The notes: generated by a model not told the origin, from the letters alone. DNA of 57,783 bases from JBHIBD01 sp046758865 (GCA_046758865.1 JBHIBD010000004.1:1-57783), one strand, 5' to 3'; positions 39,623 to 49,269 are shown, counted from the first letter of the stretch. Numbers and translations: made by a program.

Positions 39623-40521
39623 TACTGGTCACAGGTGGAACAGGTTTTGTCGGACGCAATATCATAAGGAGACTGTCCCAAGAAGAGGGGCAAAAGATAA
39701 GATGCCTTGTAAGAAAGGCCTCGCGCCGATACGCGCTGGAAGGACTTGATGTAGAATTTTTTGAAGGAGATATAACCTCCCCAGAGACACTGGACGGGGC
39801 AATGAAGGGTGTAGAGGTGGTTATCCATATCGTAGGCATCATAAGGGAGATTCCCCCTGAGGTGACATTCGAGAGGATACACTCGGAGGGTACTACAAAC
39901 GTGGTGGAGGCCAGTAAAAGGGCCGGGGTAAAGAAATTCGTCCATATGAGTGCCATGGGCGCTCGGCAAGATGCACCAAGCCGCTACCACACCACCAAAT
40001 GGTTGGGTGAGCAAGCCGTCCGTTCAAGCGGCATCCCCTTCGTCATATTCCGACCATCTATAATATGTGGCAGAGACGATGAGTTTGTGAACATGTTTGC
40101 CCAAATAATCAGGCAGACATGGTTTCTGCCCATCTTCAATGTCATAGGCTCGGGCAAGGTAAAGATGCAGCCCATCTATGTAGGGGACGTGGCGCACTGT
40201 TTTGCAAAGGCTGCCATCAGCGAGAATCATACGGCAAACAAGACCTACGACCTGGGCGGACCAGAACAATTATCTATAGACGAGATAATAGACACCATTA
40301 TCAAGGTAATGGGCGCATGGAAGATAAAGGTTCACATGCCTCTCACTGCCGCATGGCCCATGGCCTATATGATGGAGAAATCTTGTACGAAACCCATGCT
40401 CACCCGCGAACAACTCATCATGTTAAGGAGTGACAACGTAGGGGATATAACGGACATGAAGAGAGACTTTGAACTGGAGCCCATGAAATTCGAGGATGCC
40501 ATCAGAACCTATCTGGGCTAG
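39619..40521 (+). CDS. NAD(P)-binding SDR protein of the NmrA/NDUFA9-like type
   Basis: The N-terminal Rossmann motif ILVTGGTGFVGRNIIRRL (GxxGxxG), then LVRKASRR and VVIHIVGIIRE, identifies an atypical short-chain dehydrogenase. The middle part FVHMSAMGARQDAPSRYHTTKWLGEQAVRSSGIPFVIFRPS fits the NDUFA9/complex-I-associated or quinone-binding NmrA branch (YxxxK retained as YHTTK). Function may be reductase-like or structural; substrate unknown. It is coupled to ridA by a 4-bp overlap and converges with purM so that the stop codons share the palindrome CTAG (40518-40521). Confidence 0.88.
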   Translation: MILVTGGTGFVGRNIIRRLSQEEGQKIRCLVRKASRRYALEGLDVEFFEGDITSPETLDGAMKGVEVVIHIVGIIREIPPEVTFERIHSEGTTNVVEASKRAGVKKFVHMSAMGARQDAPSRYHTTKWLGEQAVRSSGIPFVIFRPSIICGRDDEFVNMFAQIIRQTWFLPIFNVIGSGKVKMQPIYVGDVAHCFAKAAISENHTANKTYDLGGPEQLSIDEIIDTIIKVMGAWKIKVHMPLTAAWPMAYMMEKSCTKPMLTREQLIMLRSDNVGDITDMKRDFELEPMKFEDAIRTYLG

Positions 40522-41576
40522 ACTATATCCACCCTGCGGTTACCCTTTATGACCTTCCCTATGACTACAGCATCCTGACCCTCTGAGCGGAGCATACGTA
40601 TTATTGAGTCCTCATAATAGTCCTTCACGATAAGCACCATGCCCATGCCCATATTGAATACACGGAACATCTCGGCTTCTGGTATGGCTCCCTGCTGCTT
40701 AACCAGCCCAAAGATTGGGTGGGGTGTCCAGCTCCTTTTTTCTATCCTAACCGATGTACCGGGCGGCAGGATGCGCGGTATATTACCAGCAAAACTTCCC
40801 CCCGTAATATGGGCAACCCCCTTTATCACACCTTTCACCTTATAGTGCCCCAGCACCTTCTTCAATGCCTTGGCGTATATCCTTGTAGGTCTCAGCAACT
40901 CCTCCCCCAGCGTAACACCAAGCTCTTCAACCTTCTGCCCAACAGGCCACTTCTGCTCTTGGAAAAAGACTTTCCGCACAAGTGAAAACCCGTTGCTGTG
41001 CAACCCACTCGAGAAAAGGCCCACCACCACATCTCCTGGTGCTATAGTCTTGCCGAGTATGAGTTTTTTCTTCTCCTTAACCCCCACTGCAAACCCGGCG
41101 AGGTCGTACTCATTATTACGATAAAAACCGACCATCTCGGCGGTCTCGCCCCCAAGCAGGGCGCATCCGGCCTCCTTGCATCCGGCCACAATGCCACTTA
41201 TAACCTCACGCAGCCTGGAAGGGACCACCTTGCTGGATGCAACATAGTCGAGAAAGAAGAGGGGTTCAGCACCCAGGGTCAAGATATCGTTCACGCACAT
41301 GGCCACCAGGTCTATGCCAACCGTATCATGCTTGTCCATCATAAAGGCTATCTTGAGCTTTGTGCCAACACCGTCGGCTGAGGCCACCAGTACGGGTTGG
41401 CGGTACTTCTTGAAGAGGCGGTCTTCGTAATGCAGGCTAAAGAGTCCGCTAAAGCCACCCGGACACTCAATAACCCTTGGACTAAAGGTCTTTCGCATAT
41501 CCGCGTGTATGTCCCCGGTGAATTTCTCCTTGGTGGGTATATCTACTCCAGCATCTTTGTAAGACATCGAGGGCAT
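40518..41576 (-). CDS. purM: Phosphoribosylformylglycinamidine cyclo-ligase
   Basis: PurM closes the imidazole ring to AIR with ATP. MSYKDAGVDIPTKEKFTGDI, GFSGLFSLHYEDR, ASADGVGTKLKIAFMMDKHDTVGIDLVAMCVNDILTLGAEPLFFLDYVA and GCALLGGETAEMVGFY are diagnostic; VVGLFSSGLHSNGFSLVRKV and GVAHITGGSFAGNIPRILP follow. Length 352 is normal. The ATG at 41576 has AAGG 8 bp upstream. It lies 59 bp after purF in the same direction, probably one operon. Its stop TAG overlaps the SDR gene's stop. Confidence 0.97.
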   Translation of the reverse strand: MPSMSYKDAGVDIPTKEKFTGDIHADMRKTFSPRVIECPGGFSGLFSLHYEDRLFKKYRQPVLVASADGVGTKLKIAFMMDKHDTVGIDLVAMCVNDILTLGAEPLFFLDYVASSKVVPSRLREVISGIVAGCKEAGCALLGGETAEMVGFYRNNEYDLAGFAVGVKEKKKLILGKTIAPGDVVVGLFSSGLHSNGFSLVRKVFFQEQKWPVGQKVEELGVTLGEELLRPTRIYAKALKKVLGHYKVKGVIKGVAHITGGSFAGNIPRILPPGTSVRIEKRSWTPHPIFGLVKQQGAIPEAEMFRVFNMGMGMVLIVKDYYEDSIIRMLRSEGQDAVVIGKVIKGNRRVDIV

Positions 41577-41635
41577 GGCCAGACCTTTTTAGAGGTTGTG
41601 CGGTGAGATAAAGGTTTTACGTTGCGAAGCAAAAC

Positions 41636-43051
41636 CTATACTACAATGATGTGTTCTCCGGCCTTTTCTTCCCACTCTTCCGAGACCTCTGGGGCCTTCT
41701 TAATCAACTCTGCCGGCACAGGGTATTTACCTGCAAAACATGCGACACAGTAGTCCTTAGGGGAGGAGGTGCAGCTCAAAAGGCCCTCAATGCTAAGGTA
41801 GCCCATGCTGTCCACTGCCAGGAACTCAGTTATCTCCTCTAAGGGACGGGTGGCCGCTATAAGCTCCTCCTTAATCTGAAAATCAATCCCATAATAACAC
41901 GGATGACGGTGTGGTGGGCAGCTAATCCTTACATGAATCTCCTTTGCACCAGCCTTTCGCAATAGCCCGAATCGGCTTTTAGAGGTGGTACCTCGTACAA
42001 TTGAGTCATCCACCACTGCCACCCTCTTACCACTTACCACATCTGATATGGCGTTAAGTTTAATCTCCACCTTCTGATGTCGTTGTTCGACCTGCGGTTG
42101 GATAAAGGTGCGGCCAACATAATGGTTGCGCACGAAGCCTCGATCCAAAGGAATTCCAGATGCCTGTGAATAACCCATGGCTGCCGAATTCCCTCCCTCA
42201 GGTACAGGGACCACTATGTCAGCCTCCGCTGGACACTCCTCTGCAAGCTTGGTGCCCAAGCGCTTGCGAAAAAGATGGACATTTTCCCCGTATATTATGC
42301 TATCCGGCCTGGAAAAGTATATTAGCTCAAAGATGCAATAGGACGGGTCTGCAGGGGCAAAGGTCTCTGTCCTCAAACCATTTTTATCGATATAAATTAT
42401 CTCCCCAGGAGAGACTTCTCTAAGACATTCTGCCCCAATCTGGTCAAGGGCACAGCTCTCTGAGGTCACGGCGTAGCCATCCTTCAGCTTACCAATGCAT
42501 AAGGGTCTGAAACCATTGGGGTCCCTGGCGGCAATCATCTCTCCCGGCGTAAGGATTAAAAGAGAGAAAGCGCCCTTCAGGTCACTGAGCAGGCCAGAAA
42601 GGTTCTCACGGTATTCGGGTTTCGCCATAAGATGCAGAATCACCTCGCTGTCACTGGTGGTCTGAAATACGGCGCCCCCTCTTTCAAGGGCCATTCTAAG
42701 CGATGTGGCATTAACCAATTGGCCATTGTGCGCAACTGCCACCTGACCTCTCGAGTACTCGGCCACCAAGGGTTGAGCGTTCTGCCGCTCGCTCTTGCCA
42801 ACGGTAGAATAACGAATGTGTCCTATGGCAGCGTAGTTCCTCAGACGCTTAAGTTCCTGTGAGTTGAAGACGTTACAGACCAGCCCCATCCCCTTGTGCC
42901 AAACCATACTGCTGCCGTCTGTAGAAGCTATGCCAGCGCTCTCCTCACCACGATGCTGGAGGGAATAAAGCCCATAGTAAACCTTCTCCACGGCGTCCGG
43001 AGTCCCATAGACACCAAAGAGCCCGCACTCGTGCTTCAACTCGCCCATCAC
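41636..43051 (-). CDS. purF: Amidophosphoribosyltransferase
   Basis: PurF makes phosphoribosylamine from PRPP and glutamine, the committed purine step. The class II glutamine amidotransferase domain starts at Cys9 (MMGELKHEC-GLFGVYG), preceded by a propeptide-like stretch that must be removed, as in the Bacillus-type enzyme. The PRPP-binding site VAVVDDSIVRGTTS is clear. Three Cys near the end (LLSCTS, YCVACF) and one at about 390 (RISCPPHRHP) suit the [4Fe-4S] cluster of the B. subtilis-type enzyme. Length 471. It has its own near-consensus promoter (43169-43196) and is divergent from tyrA. Confidence 0.97.
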   Translation of the reverse strand: MMGELKHECGLFGVYGTPDAVEKVYYGLYSLQHRGEESAGIASTDGSSMVWHKGMGLVCNVFNSQELKRLRNYAAIGHIRYSTVGKSERQNAQPLVAEYSRGQVAVAHNGQLVNATSLRMALERGGAVFQTTSDSEVILHLMAKPEYRENLSGLLSDLKGAFSLLILTPGEMIAARDPNGFRPLCIGKLKDGYAVTSESCALDQIGAECLREVSPGEIIYIDKNGLRTETFAPADPSYCIFELIYFSRPDSIIYGENVHLFRKRLGTKLAEECPAEADIVVPVPEGGNSAAMGYSQASGIPLDRGFVRNHYVGRTFIQPQVEQRHQKVEIKLNAISDVVSGKRVAVVDDSIVRGTTSKSRFGLLRKAGAKEIHVRISCPPHRHPCYYGIDFQIKEELIAATRPLEEITEFLAVDSMGYLSIEGLLSCTSSPKDYCVACFAGKYPVPAELIKKAPEVSEEWEEKAGEHIIVV

Positions 43052-43168
43052 ACGGTTATCCCCTATTGAGACTAATTGTCACCTTCCAGCCAAACTATCA
43101 ACAAAAAGGTAGGGTCAGATAGGTATGCCTCATGCGCGAAGATTATTGGAGTCCCTATAAGTAAGACC

Positions 43169-43196
43169 ATTATAACACCCTCACACTATCAGTCAA
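43169..43196 (-). promoter_or_regulatory. Promoter of purF-purM
   Basis: On the minus strand TTGACT (43196-43191), 16-bp spacer, TATAAT (43174-43169). The leader is about 110 nt and shows no recognisable purine riboswitch. Confidence 0.72.
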
Positions 43197-43338
43197 TAAC
43201 ATCTCTCATGATAAATACTCAAATAACTGTAGTTAGAACAGTTAAAAGGGTCGGGTCTGGCCCCCTACACCACCAGAGCCAGGTCGCAGTCCCCTCTACC
43301 GTGCCACTTCATTGAAAAAGTTACGGATGCGAAAGGTG

Positions 43339-43367
43339 TTGACAAGAGGTTATTTATGTTGTATTAG
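43339..43367 (+). promoter_or_regulatory. Promoter of tyrA-purL
   Basis: TTGACA (43339-43344), 17-bp spacer, TATTAG (43362-43367, 4/6), about 45 bp before the start codon. With the purF promoter it makes a divergent pair about 165 bp apart. Confidence 0.6.
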
Positions 43368-43414
43368 CATAGGACTTTTTTTTATAATTAATTTTTTAAC
43401 CCTATGGGGTGGCT

Positions 43415-44287
43415 ATGGTAAGGAAGAAGGTAAATAATCTTGGCATTGTTTCCATCGTCGGACCCGGTCTCATAGGTGGGTCCATCGGACTCGGCCTCAA
43501 GAAGAATGGACTTGCCAAATCCGTAATAGGTGTAGGCCACCGCCAGGTATCCTTGAAGAAGGCCCTTAAGATGGGGGCCATTGACCGGGCCACTCTGGAC
43601 GTGAGGAAGGGCGTACGTGATGCAGATATAGTAATCCTATGCACATCTGTACGGCTTATCCCCGAGATGGCCGCCAAGGCTATCCCTGCAATGAAGCCAG
43701 GGGCCATCCTCACCGATGTTGGCAGTACCAAGCGCCGTGTAGTAGAGTTTGTCAAGGCCATAAAAAGAAAGGATATCGCTTTTATCGGTGGACATCCTAT
43801 TGCTGGTTCTGAGCAGAGGGGCATCGGGGCCGCAAGGCATGACCTCTTTAAGGGGTGTATCTGCATACTTACACCTACCAACTGGAACACACGTGCACTC
43901 CAGACAATAAAATCCCTGTGGCGGGGTCTTGGTGCCAAGGTACACCTTCTATCCCCAGACGAACACGACCAAACCCTTGCATCTACCAGTCACCTGCCGC
44001 TACTCCTGGCCGCCTCCCTAGTAAACACTGTGGGGGCCAAAAAGTTCCCATACTCTGGACCAGGATTCCGCGACATGACCAGGATAGCATCCAGCGACCC
44101 TGGACTCTGGCGCGACATATTGCTCCAGAACCGTCGTGAGGTCCTGGAGGCCCTGGCATTATTCCAAAAAGAGCTACGCTCCCTAAAATCCACAATATAC
44201 GAAAGAAAGTCAGAAAAACTTTCTTCCAGGCTCATGCGCGCCAAACGCCTAAGGGACGCTATCCCCAATAACCCCAACAATTCTTAG
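43415..44287 (+). CDS. tyrA: Prephenate/arogenate dehydrogenase
   Basis: TyrA oxidatively decarboxylates prephenate (or arogenate) toward tyrosine. The NAD-binding start is NLGIVSIVGPGLIGGSIGLGLKK, then VIGVGHRQ, DADIVILCTSVRLI and GAILTDVGSTKRRVVE, followed by the catalytic GGHPIAGSEQRG. The C-terminal helical domain has ASTSHLPLLLAASLVN and SGPGFRDMTRIASSDPGLWRDI, normal for TyrA. No ACT or chorismate-mutase domain is fused. ATG at 43415 follows GGGG by 5 bp; a GTG at 43409 is an alternative. purL starts 2 bp after its stop, so the two are coupled. Confidence 0.93.
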   Translation: MVRKKVNNLGIVSIVGPGLIGGSIGLGLKKNGLAKSVIGVGHRQVSLKKALKMGAIDRATLDVRKGVRDADIVILCTSVRLIPEMAAKAIPAMKPGAILTDVGSTKRRVVEFVKAIKRKDIAFIGGHPIAGSEQRGIGAARHDLFKGCICILTPTNWNTRALQTIKSLWRGLGAKVHLLSPDEHDQTLASTSHLPLLLAASLVNTVGAKKFPYSGPGFRDMTRIASSDPGLWRDILLQNRREVLEALALFQKELRSLKSTIYERKSEKLSSRLMRAKRLRDAIPNNPNNS

Positions 44288-44289
44288 CT

Positions 44290-47154
44290 ATGCTGACCAG
44301 AATAGAGATATTTCAGAGACCAGACCTGCCAGACCACGAGGGTGAGCAGATTCTTGCTGAGATTCACACCCTTGGCATCCAAGGGGCTGAAGAGGTTAGG
44401 ACGACAGAGGTATACCTCCTTGAGGGAGCACTCCCTGACGGGGACATAGAAACGATATGCAAGGAACTACTTGCCGACACAATAGTCCAAGACTATACCT
44501 TCAACCCACACCCCCCTCCACAGGAAGAGGCTGCCGGGCACATTATAGAGGTCATTAGGAAACCGGGCGTTATGGACCCCGTAGAGGCCACGGCTGTCAG
44601 GGGTATAAAGGACCTGGGCCTCCAGGTAAAATCCCTAAAGAGGGCTAAAAAGTATAGAATCAAGGGCAAACTAACACAGGAAGAGCTGACGGCTATAGCT
44701 ACCAAGATACTCTCAAACAGCACCATTGAGGACGTATTTATTGACTCAAAAGAGATACCTTACGCCAGACCACCTCGAGATTATGTCTTTAATAAAGTAA
44801 CCGTTCCCCTTCTTAATGCCTCTCACGAGGCCCTCTTGAAGATTAGTAAAGATAGACAACTATACCTGAACCTTGAAGAGATGAAATCCGTCCAGGACTA
44901 TTTTAGGAAAGTCGGCAGAGAACCAACCGATGTGGAACTGGAGACCATTGCACAGACCTGGTCGGAACACTGTATGCATAAGACCCTACGTGGGCTGGTG
45001 GACTATCATGGGGAGACGATAGACAACCTGCTGGAAGAGACCATAATGAAGGCCACAGGTGAGCTACGGAGACCCTGGTGCGTAAGCGTATTCGAGGACA
45101 ACGCAGGTATAATAGAATTTAACAAGGATTACAATATATGTTTTAAGGTAGAGACCCATAACCATCCATCTGCCATAGAGCCTTATGGGGGGGCGAGCAC
45201 AGGTGTGGGGGGAGTCATACGGGATATATTAGGCTGTGGCCTTGGCGCAAAACCCATCATGAACACAGATGTCTTTTGTTTTGGACCGCCAAACATGCCT
45301 TATAGCCAATTACCCAAGGGCGCACTACATCCCAGGCGTGTCTTTAAAGGGGTCGTTCAGGGGGTCAGGGATTACGGAAACCGAATGGGTATTCCCACGG
45401 CAAATGGCGCCATCTTCTTCGACGAAAGATATGTAGGCAACCCACTAGTATTCTGCGGCAACCTTGGCCTCATACCTAAGGGCAAGTGTAAAAAGAAGGT
45501 ACGGGCGGGAGACCTAATAGTCCTGGTAGGTGGTCGAACAGGCAGGGATGGCATACACGGTGCCACTTTCTCCTCCGCAGAGCTAACAGCGAAGTCTGAT
45601 ACCATCTCAAGTGGTGCCGTTCAGATAGGCAACCCCATTATAGAAAAGGAAATAACCGATTTGTTACTGGAGGCACGCGACCGGGGACTCTTTCATTCCA
45701 TCACCGATTGCGGCGCCGGTGGCCTCTCCTCGGCAGCAGGGGAGATGGGTAGAGACCTGGGCGCAGTTGTGGACCTGGATAAGGTCCCCATTAAGTACCG
45801 TGGGCTCTCCTATTGGGAGATATGGGTCTCAGAGGCACAGGAGAGGATGGTCCTTGCCGTACCACCACAAAACGCCGAGACACTCATCACACTCTTTAAG
45901 TCTGAGGACGTGGAGGCCACCGTCATCGGAAGATTCTCTGGCGACAAGAAGCTTATCCTGAGGTACGAGGACCAAATTGTAGGAGAGCTGGATATGGGAT
46001 TCCTACACAAAGGGCTTCCTCGCACTATACGAAAGGCTGAATGGCTCCCAAAACGTCATCCGGAGCCTGACCTACCCGAGAAAAAGGACTATACAGAGGA
46101 CCTGTTAAAAATATTGTCCTCATGGAACGTCTGCAGTAAGGAATCTGTTATCAGACAGTACGACCATGAGGTGCAGGGGGGATGTGTCCTCAAACCCCTT
46201 CAGGGCATCAACAATGATGGGCCTGGAGACGCCACCATCATCACACCTATTCTGGGTTCAAATTGTGGCGTAATCGTCTCTTGCGGCATGAATCCCAAGT
46301 ACGGGGACATAGACCCTTATCACATGGCAGCCTGCGCAGTAGACGAGGCCTTGCGACAGATAATATCCGTAGGCGGTGACCTCCGCAGTACAGCACTGTT
46401 AGATAATTTTTGCTGGGGGAATACCCAACTGCCCGATAGACTTGGGGGGCTTGTAAGAGCGGCCCAGGCCTGTTATCATATGTCGCTCTATTTCGGGACA
46501 CCTTTCATCTCAGGAAAGGACAGTTTAAACAACGAATTCAGTGTAGATAGCAAAACCATATGCATACCGCCCACGCTACTCATCTCGGCTATCTCCGTGA
46601 TGGAAGACGTGAGAAAAGCGGTCTCTATGGATGTAAAAACACCCGGTGACCTCATACTCATAGTGGGGTCAACCAAGCCAGAATTGGGCGGTTCTCACTA
46701 CTATCACATACACGGCCACATCGGCAACACTGTCCCACGCGTGGACACACACCACGCAGAGAAGACCATGGATGCACTTTCAAAGGCATCCAAGAAGGGG
46801 CTGGTCAAGGCATGTCACGACTGCTCGGAGGGGGGTCTGGCGGTGGCTGCAGCGGAGATGAGCTTTGCAGGTGGCCTTGGCATGGAGCTCAACATAGAGG
46901 ACGTACCTGTAGAGGACGGTGCAATGAGAGAGGATACTATCCTCTTTTCTGAATCTACCTCACGATTCGTGGTAGAGGTAGGCCCAGGGGATTACAAGGC
47001 ATTTAAGCGCGTAATGAAGGGTGTACCCTTCGGTCTCCTAGGCAGGGTTAGGAGGGACGCGACCTTTATTATTAGGGGCATGCGGGGAAGACCCATAGTT
47101 TATGCAGACATATATCGGCTCAAGGAGGCCTGGCAGGCACCGCTAAGGCGGTAA
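44290..47154 (+). CDS. purL: Phosphoribosylformylglycinamidine synthase PurL with two N-terminal PurS-like domains
   Basis: PurL converts FGAR to FGAM with ATP and ammonia from PurQ. The C-terminal 780 residues are the synthetase: QTWSEHCMHKTLRG, FKVETHNHPSAIEPYGGASTGVGGVIRD, GDLIVLVGGRTGRDGIHGATFSS, ITDCGAGGLSSAAGEMG. No glutaminase is fused; purQ is a separate gene at 49270. Residues 3-75 (IEIFQRPDLPDHEGEQILAEI...) and 82-155 (HIIEVIRKPGVMDPVEATAVRGI...) each look like a complete PurS subunit, so the usual PurS dimer seems built in. At 954 residues it is between small (about 740) and large (about 1300) PurL forms. It follows tyrA by 2 bp without a ribosome-binding site. Confidence 0.95.
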   Translation: MLTRIEIFQRPDLPDHEGEQILAEIHTLGIQGAEEVRTTEVYLLEGALPDGDIETICKELLADTIVQDYTFNPHPPPQEEAAGHIIEVIRKPGVMDPVEATAVRGIKDLGLQVKSLKRAKKYRIKGKLTQEELTAIATKILSNSTIEDVFIDSKEIPYARPPRDYVFNKVTVPLLNASHEALLKISKDRQLYLNLEEMKSVQDYFRKVGREPTDVELETIAQTWSEHCMHKTLRGLVDYHGETIDNLLEETIMKATGELRRPWCVSVFEDNAGIIEFNKDYNICFKVETHNHPSAIEPYGGASTGVGGVIRDILGCGLGAKPIMNTDVFCFGPPNMPYSQLPKGALHPRRVFKGVVQGVRDYGNRMGIPTANGAIFFDERYVGNPLVFCGNLGLIPKGKCKKKVRAGDLIVLVGGRTGRDGIHGATFSSAELTAKSDTISSGAVQIGNPIIEKEITDLLLEARDRGLFHSITDCGAGGLSSAAGEMGRDLGAVVDLDKVPIKYRGLSYWEIWVSEAQERMVLAVPPQNAETLITLFKSEDVEATVIGRFSGDKKLILRYEDQIVGELDMGFLHKGLPRTIRKAEWLPKRHPEPDLPEKKDYTEDLLKILSSWNVCSKESVIRQYDHEVQGGCVLKPLQGINNDGPGDATIITPILGSNCGVIVSCGMNPKYGDIDPYHMAACAVDEALRQIISVGGDLRSTALLDNFCWGNTQLPDRLGGLVRAAQACYHMSLYFGTPFISGKDSLNNEFSVDSKTICIPPTLLISAISVMEDVRKAVSMDVKTPGDLILIVGSTKPELGGSHYYHIHGHIGNTVPRVDTHHAEKTMDALSKASKKGLVKACHDCSEGGLAVAAAEMSFAGGLGMELNIEDVPVEDGAMREDTILFSESTSRFVVEVGPGDYKAFKRVMKGVPFGLLGRVRRDATFIIRGMRGRPIVYADIYRLKEAWQAPLRR

Positions 47155-47309
47155 GGTTGTAAGGTAGCCAACCCGCAGTGCCCTTTGAGGAAGGTTTTTG
47201 TGCGGCGTGCTGGGTTGAGGTATCCGCCCAATGCGATTCCCCCATCCAGGCCTGGTTAAACGGATGTGTATGTTTCCAAGGCAACAGTGATTCAAACAGT
47301 GGAGGTAAA

Positions 47310-49040
47310 ATGGCACAGGTAACAACAGCTAAGAAGGTTCCAAGTGACATCGAGATAGCACAGGCAGCAACGCTTAAGCCTATTGAAGATGTAGCCGATT
47401 CTCTAGGAATACAGCGTGACGAGGTCGAGCGCTACGGAAAATACAAGGCCAAAATCAACCTAAGTATCCTGGAAAGGTTAAAAAACCAGGCCAATGGCAA
47501 ATACATCGTAGTAACCGCCATAACTCCTACACCACTGGGAGAAGGTAAGACCACCACCACTGTTGGCCTGGGCATGGCCATGAATAGGATAGGCAAAAGG
47601 ACCGTAATAGCTATAAGACAGCCTTCGCTGGGGCCTGTCTTCGGTATAAAGGGTGGTGCCGCCGGCGGTGGTTACTCTCAGATAGTACCCATGGAGGATT
47701 TTAACCTCCACCTCACGGGTGATAACCACGCCGTCTCCGTTACGCACAACCTTCTAAGTGCCTTCATAGACAACCACCTCCTCCACGGCAATAAGATGGG
47801 CATAGACCCATTTAGCATAACATGGCCCAGGGTGGTTGACATAAGTGACCGCGCCCTCAGGAACATAGTAATCGGCCTCGGCGGCAAGCAACACGGGGTA
47901 CCTAGAGAAACGGGTTTTGACATCTGCGTTGCATCTGAAGTAATGGCCATACTGGCCCTGGCCACCAGTCTCAAAGACCTGAGGGAAAGACTGGGTAGAA
48001 TAGTCATCGGCAGCGACCGCGACGGTAAGCCCATCTCAGCAGAAGACCTGAAGTGTGCAGGTGCTATGACCGTCTTGATGAAGGATGCACTGAAACCCAA
48101 CCTACTCCAGACCCTGGAAAATACACCTGCATTCGTGCACAGCGGCCCCTTCGGCAACATCGCCCACGGTAATAGCTCTATCGTAGCCGACCAGGTGGCA
48201 TTAAAGTGCACTGACTTTGTGGTAACGGAGAGCGGATTCGGCGCCGACCTCGGTGCAGAGAAGTTTATGAACATAAAGTGCCGCTATTCGGGCCTCACGC
48301 CAAACGCCGTCGTTATCGTGGCCACCATCCGGGCCCTCAAGATGCACGGTGGTGTGGGAAAGATAGTGGCGGGAAAGCCTCTACCTGACGAACTACTTCA
48401 GGAAAACGTACCTGCGGTTGAGAAGGGGTGTGAAAATCTAATCAAGATGATTGAAAACATAAAGCTATTCGGTATACCATCGGTAGTAGCAATAAACGCC
48501 TTCCACACCGATACAAGGGCAGAGATAGAGGCCGTAAAGGCCATCGCAACGGAGTACGGGGCCGAGGATGCCGTTGAGTCCAACCACTGGTCAAGGGGCG
48601 GCGCAGGTGCAGAGGAGCTGGCAGATGCCGTAGTTTCAGCGGCACAAAAATCCTCCAGATTTACCTTCCTTTATCCCCTGGAGGCCAGCATAGAGGAGAA
48701 AATAGAGACCATTGCAACCCATATATATGGTGCCGACGGCATAGACATCATGCCGGTAGCCAAGAAGAAGATAAAGCAATACAACAAGTGGGGACCGAAG
48801 TATACCCATCTGCCTATCTGCATGGCAAAGACCCACCTATCCCTATCCCATAACCCTGCACTACAGGGGAGACCCAAGGGTTTTCGCGTACCGGTCCGCG
48901 ACATAAGGGCCTCTATAGGTGCAGGATTCCTCTACCCACTGCTTGGCGACATGAGGACCATGCCGGGACTTCCATCCAAACCAGCCGGCGAAAATGTGGA
49001 CATAGACCTGAACACGGGCAAGATAGTGGGCCTGTTCTAG
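47310..49040 (+). CDS. fhs: Formate-tetrahydrofolate ligase
   Basis: The enzyme makes 10-formyl-THF from formate, THF and ATP, feeding purine synthesis and the methyl branch of the Wood-Ljungdahl pathway. The start is ATG 47310 with GGAGG 5 bp upstream (the frame is open from 47178). ITPTPLGEGKTTTTVGLGMAM is the ATP-binding loop; RQPSLGPVFGIKGGAAGGGYSQIVPMEDFNLHLTGD, SGFGADLGAEKFMNIKCRYSG and IRASIGAGFLYPLLGDMRTMPGLP are family hallmarks. Residues 1-576 match the usual length (about 555-580). It lies inside the purine cluster between purL and purQ, which suits use of 10-formyl-THF. Confidence 0.97.
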   Translation: MAQVTTAKKVPSDIEIAQAATLKPIEDVADSLGIQRDEVERYGKYKAKINLSILERLKNQANGKYIVVTAITPTPLGEGKTTTTVGLGMAMNRIGKRTVIAIRQPSLGPVFGIKGGAAGGGYSQIVPMEDFNLHLTGDNHAVSVTHNLLSAFIDNHLLHGNKMGIDPFSITWPRVVDISDRALRNIVIGLGGKQHGVPRETGFDICVASEVMAILALATSLKDLRERLGRIVIGSDRDGKPISAEDLKCAGAMTVLMKDALKPNLLQTLENTPAFVHSGPFGNIAHGNSSIVADQVALKCTDFVVTESGFGADLGAEKFMNIKCRYSGLTPNAVVIVATIRALKMHGGVGKIVAGKPLPDELLQENVPAVEKGCENLIKMIENIKLFGIPSVVAINAFHTDTRAEIEAVKAIATEYGAEDAVESNHWSRGGAGAEELADAVVSAAQKSSRFTFLYPLEASIEEKIETIATHIYGADGIDIMPVAKKKIKQYNKWGPKYTHLPICMAKTHLSLSHNPALQGRPKGFRVPVRDIRASIGAGFLYPLLGDMRTMPGLPSKPAGENVDIDLNTGKIVGLF

Positions 49041-49142
49041 CCCCATCCAACCCGCGAACAATTGCCAAGAATGTATTAGCTACAGGCACAGGCAACACCT
49101 TTGGATTTCCTGAGGCTCGGAGGGCCATAAATCTGTCTCAGG

Positions 49143-49175
49143 CGGATTGTCCGGGCCTATATGCCCCACAATCCG
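49143..49175. repeat. Hairpin between fhs and purQ
   Basis: CGGATTGT (49143-49150) pairs with ACAATCCG (49168-49175), and GGGC/GCCC continues the stem around CTATAT. No T-run follows. It may end the fhs transcript or be part of a repeat; the purQ promoter begins 15 bp later. Confidence 0.5.
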
Positions 49176-49189
49176 TAACCAGAAATTCG

Positions 49190-49218
49190 TTTACAAGACC
49201 CAAGGGACGTGGTATACT
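49190..49218 (+). promoter_or_regulatory. Promoter of purQ-nuoEF
   Basis: TTTACA (49190-49195), 17-bp spacer, TATACT (49213-49218, 5/6). The predicted start near 49225 places the first 26 codons of the longer open frame upstream of the transcript, supporting the start at 49270. Confidence 0.62.
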
Positions 49219-49269
49219 TTGGTTTTATGTAGTGCCCTAAAAGGGCCGTCAGTAAAGGTCTTACGTTGT

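Noticed and set aside
43052..43168. Purine riboswitch in the purF leader
   Set aside because: None of the conserved purine-aptamer loop sequences are visible in the 110-nt leader.
47178..47309. 44-residue N-terminal extension of formate-tetrahydrofolate ligase
   Set aside because: Cys/Trp-rich and unlike the family; the ATG at 47310 has GGAGG at the right distance and begins the conserved protein.
49147..49269. 41-residue N-terminal extension of PurQ
   Set aside because: It runs through a good promoter (49190-49218) and a hairpin; the family start is MPKVKALVLRTAGTNCD at 49270.
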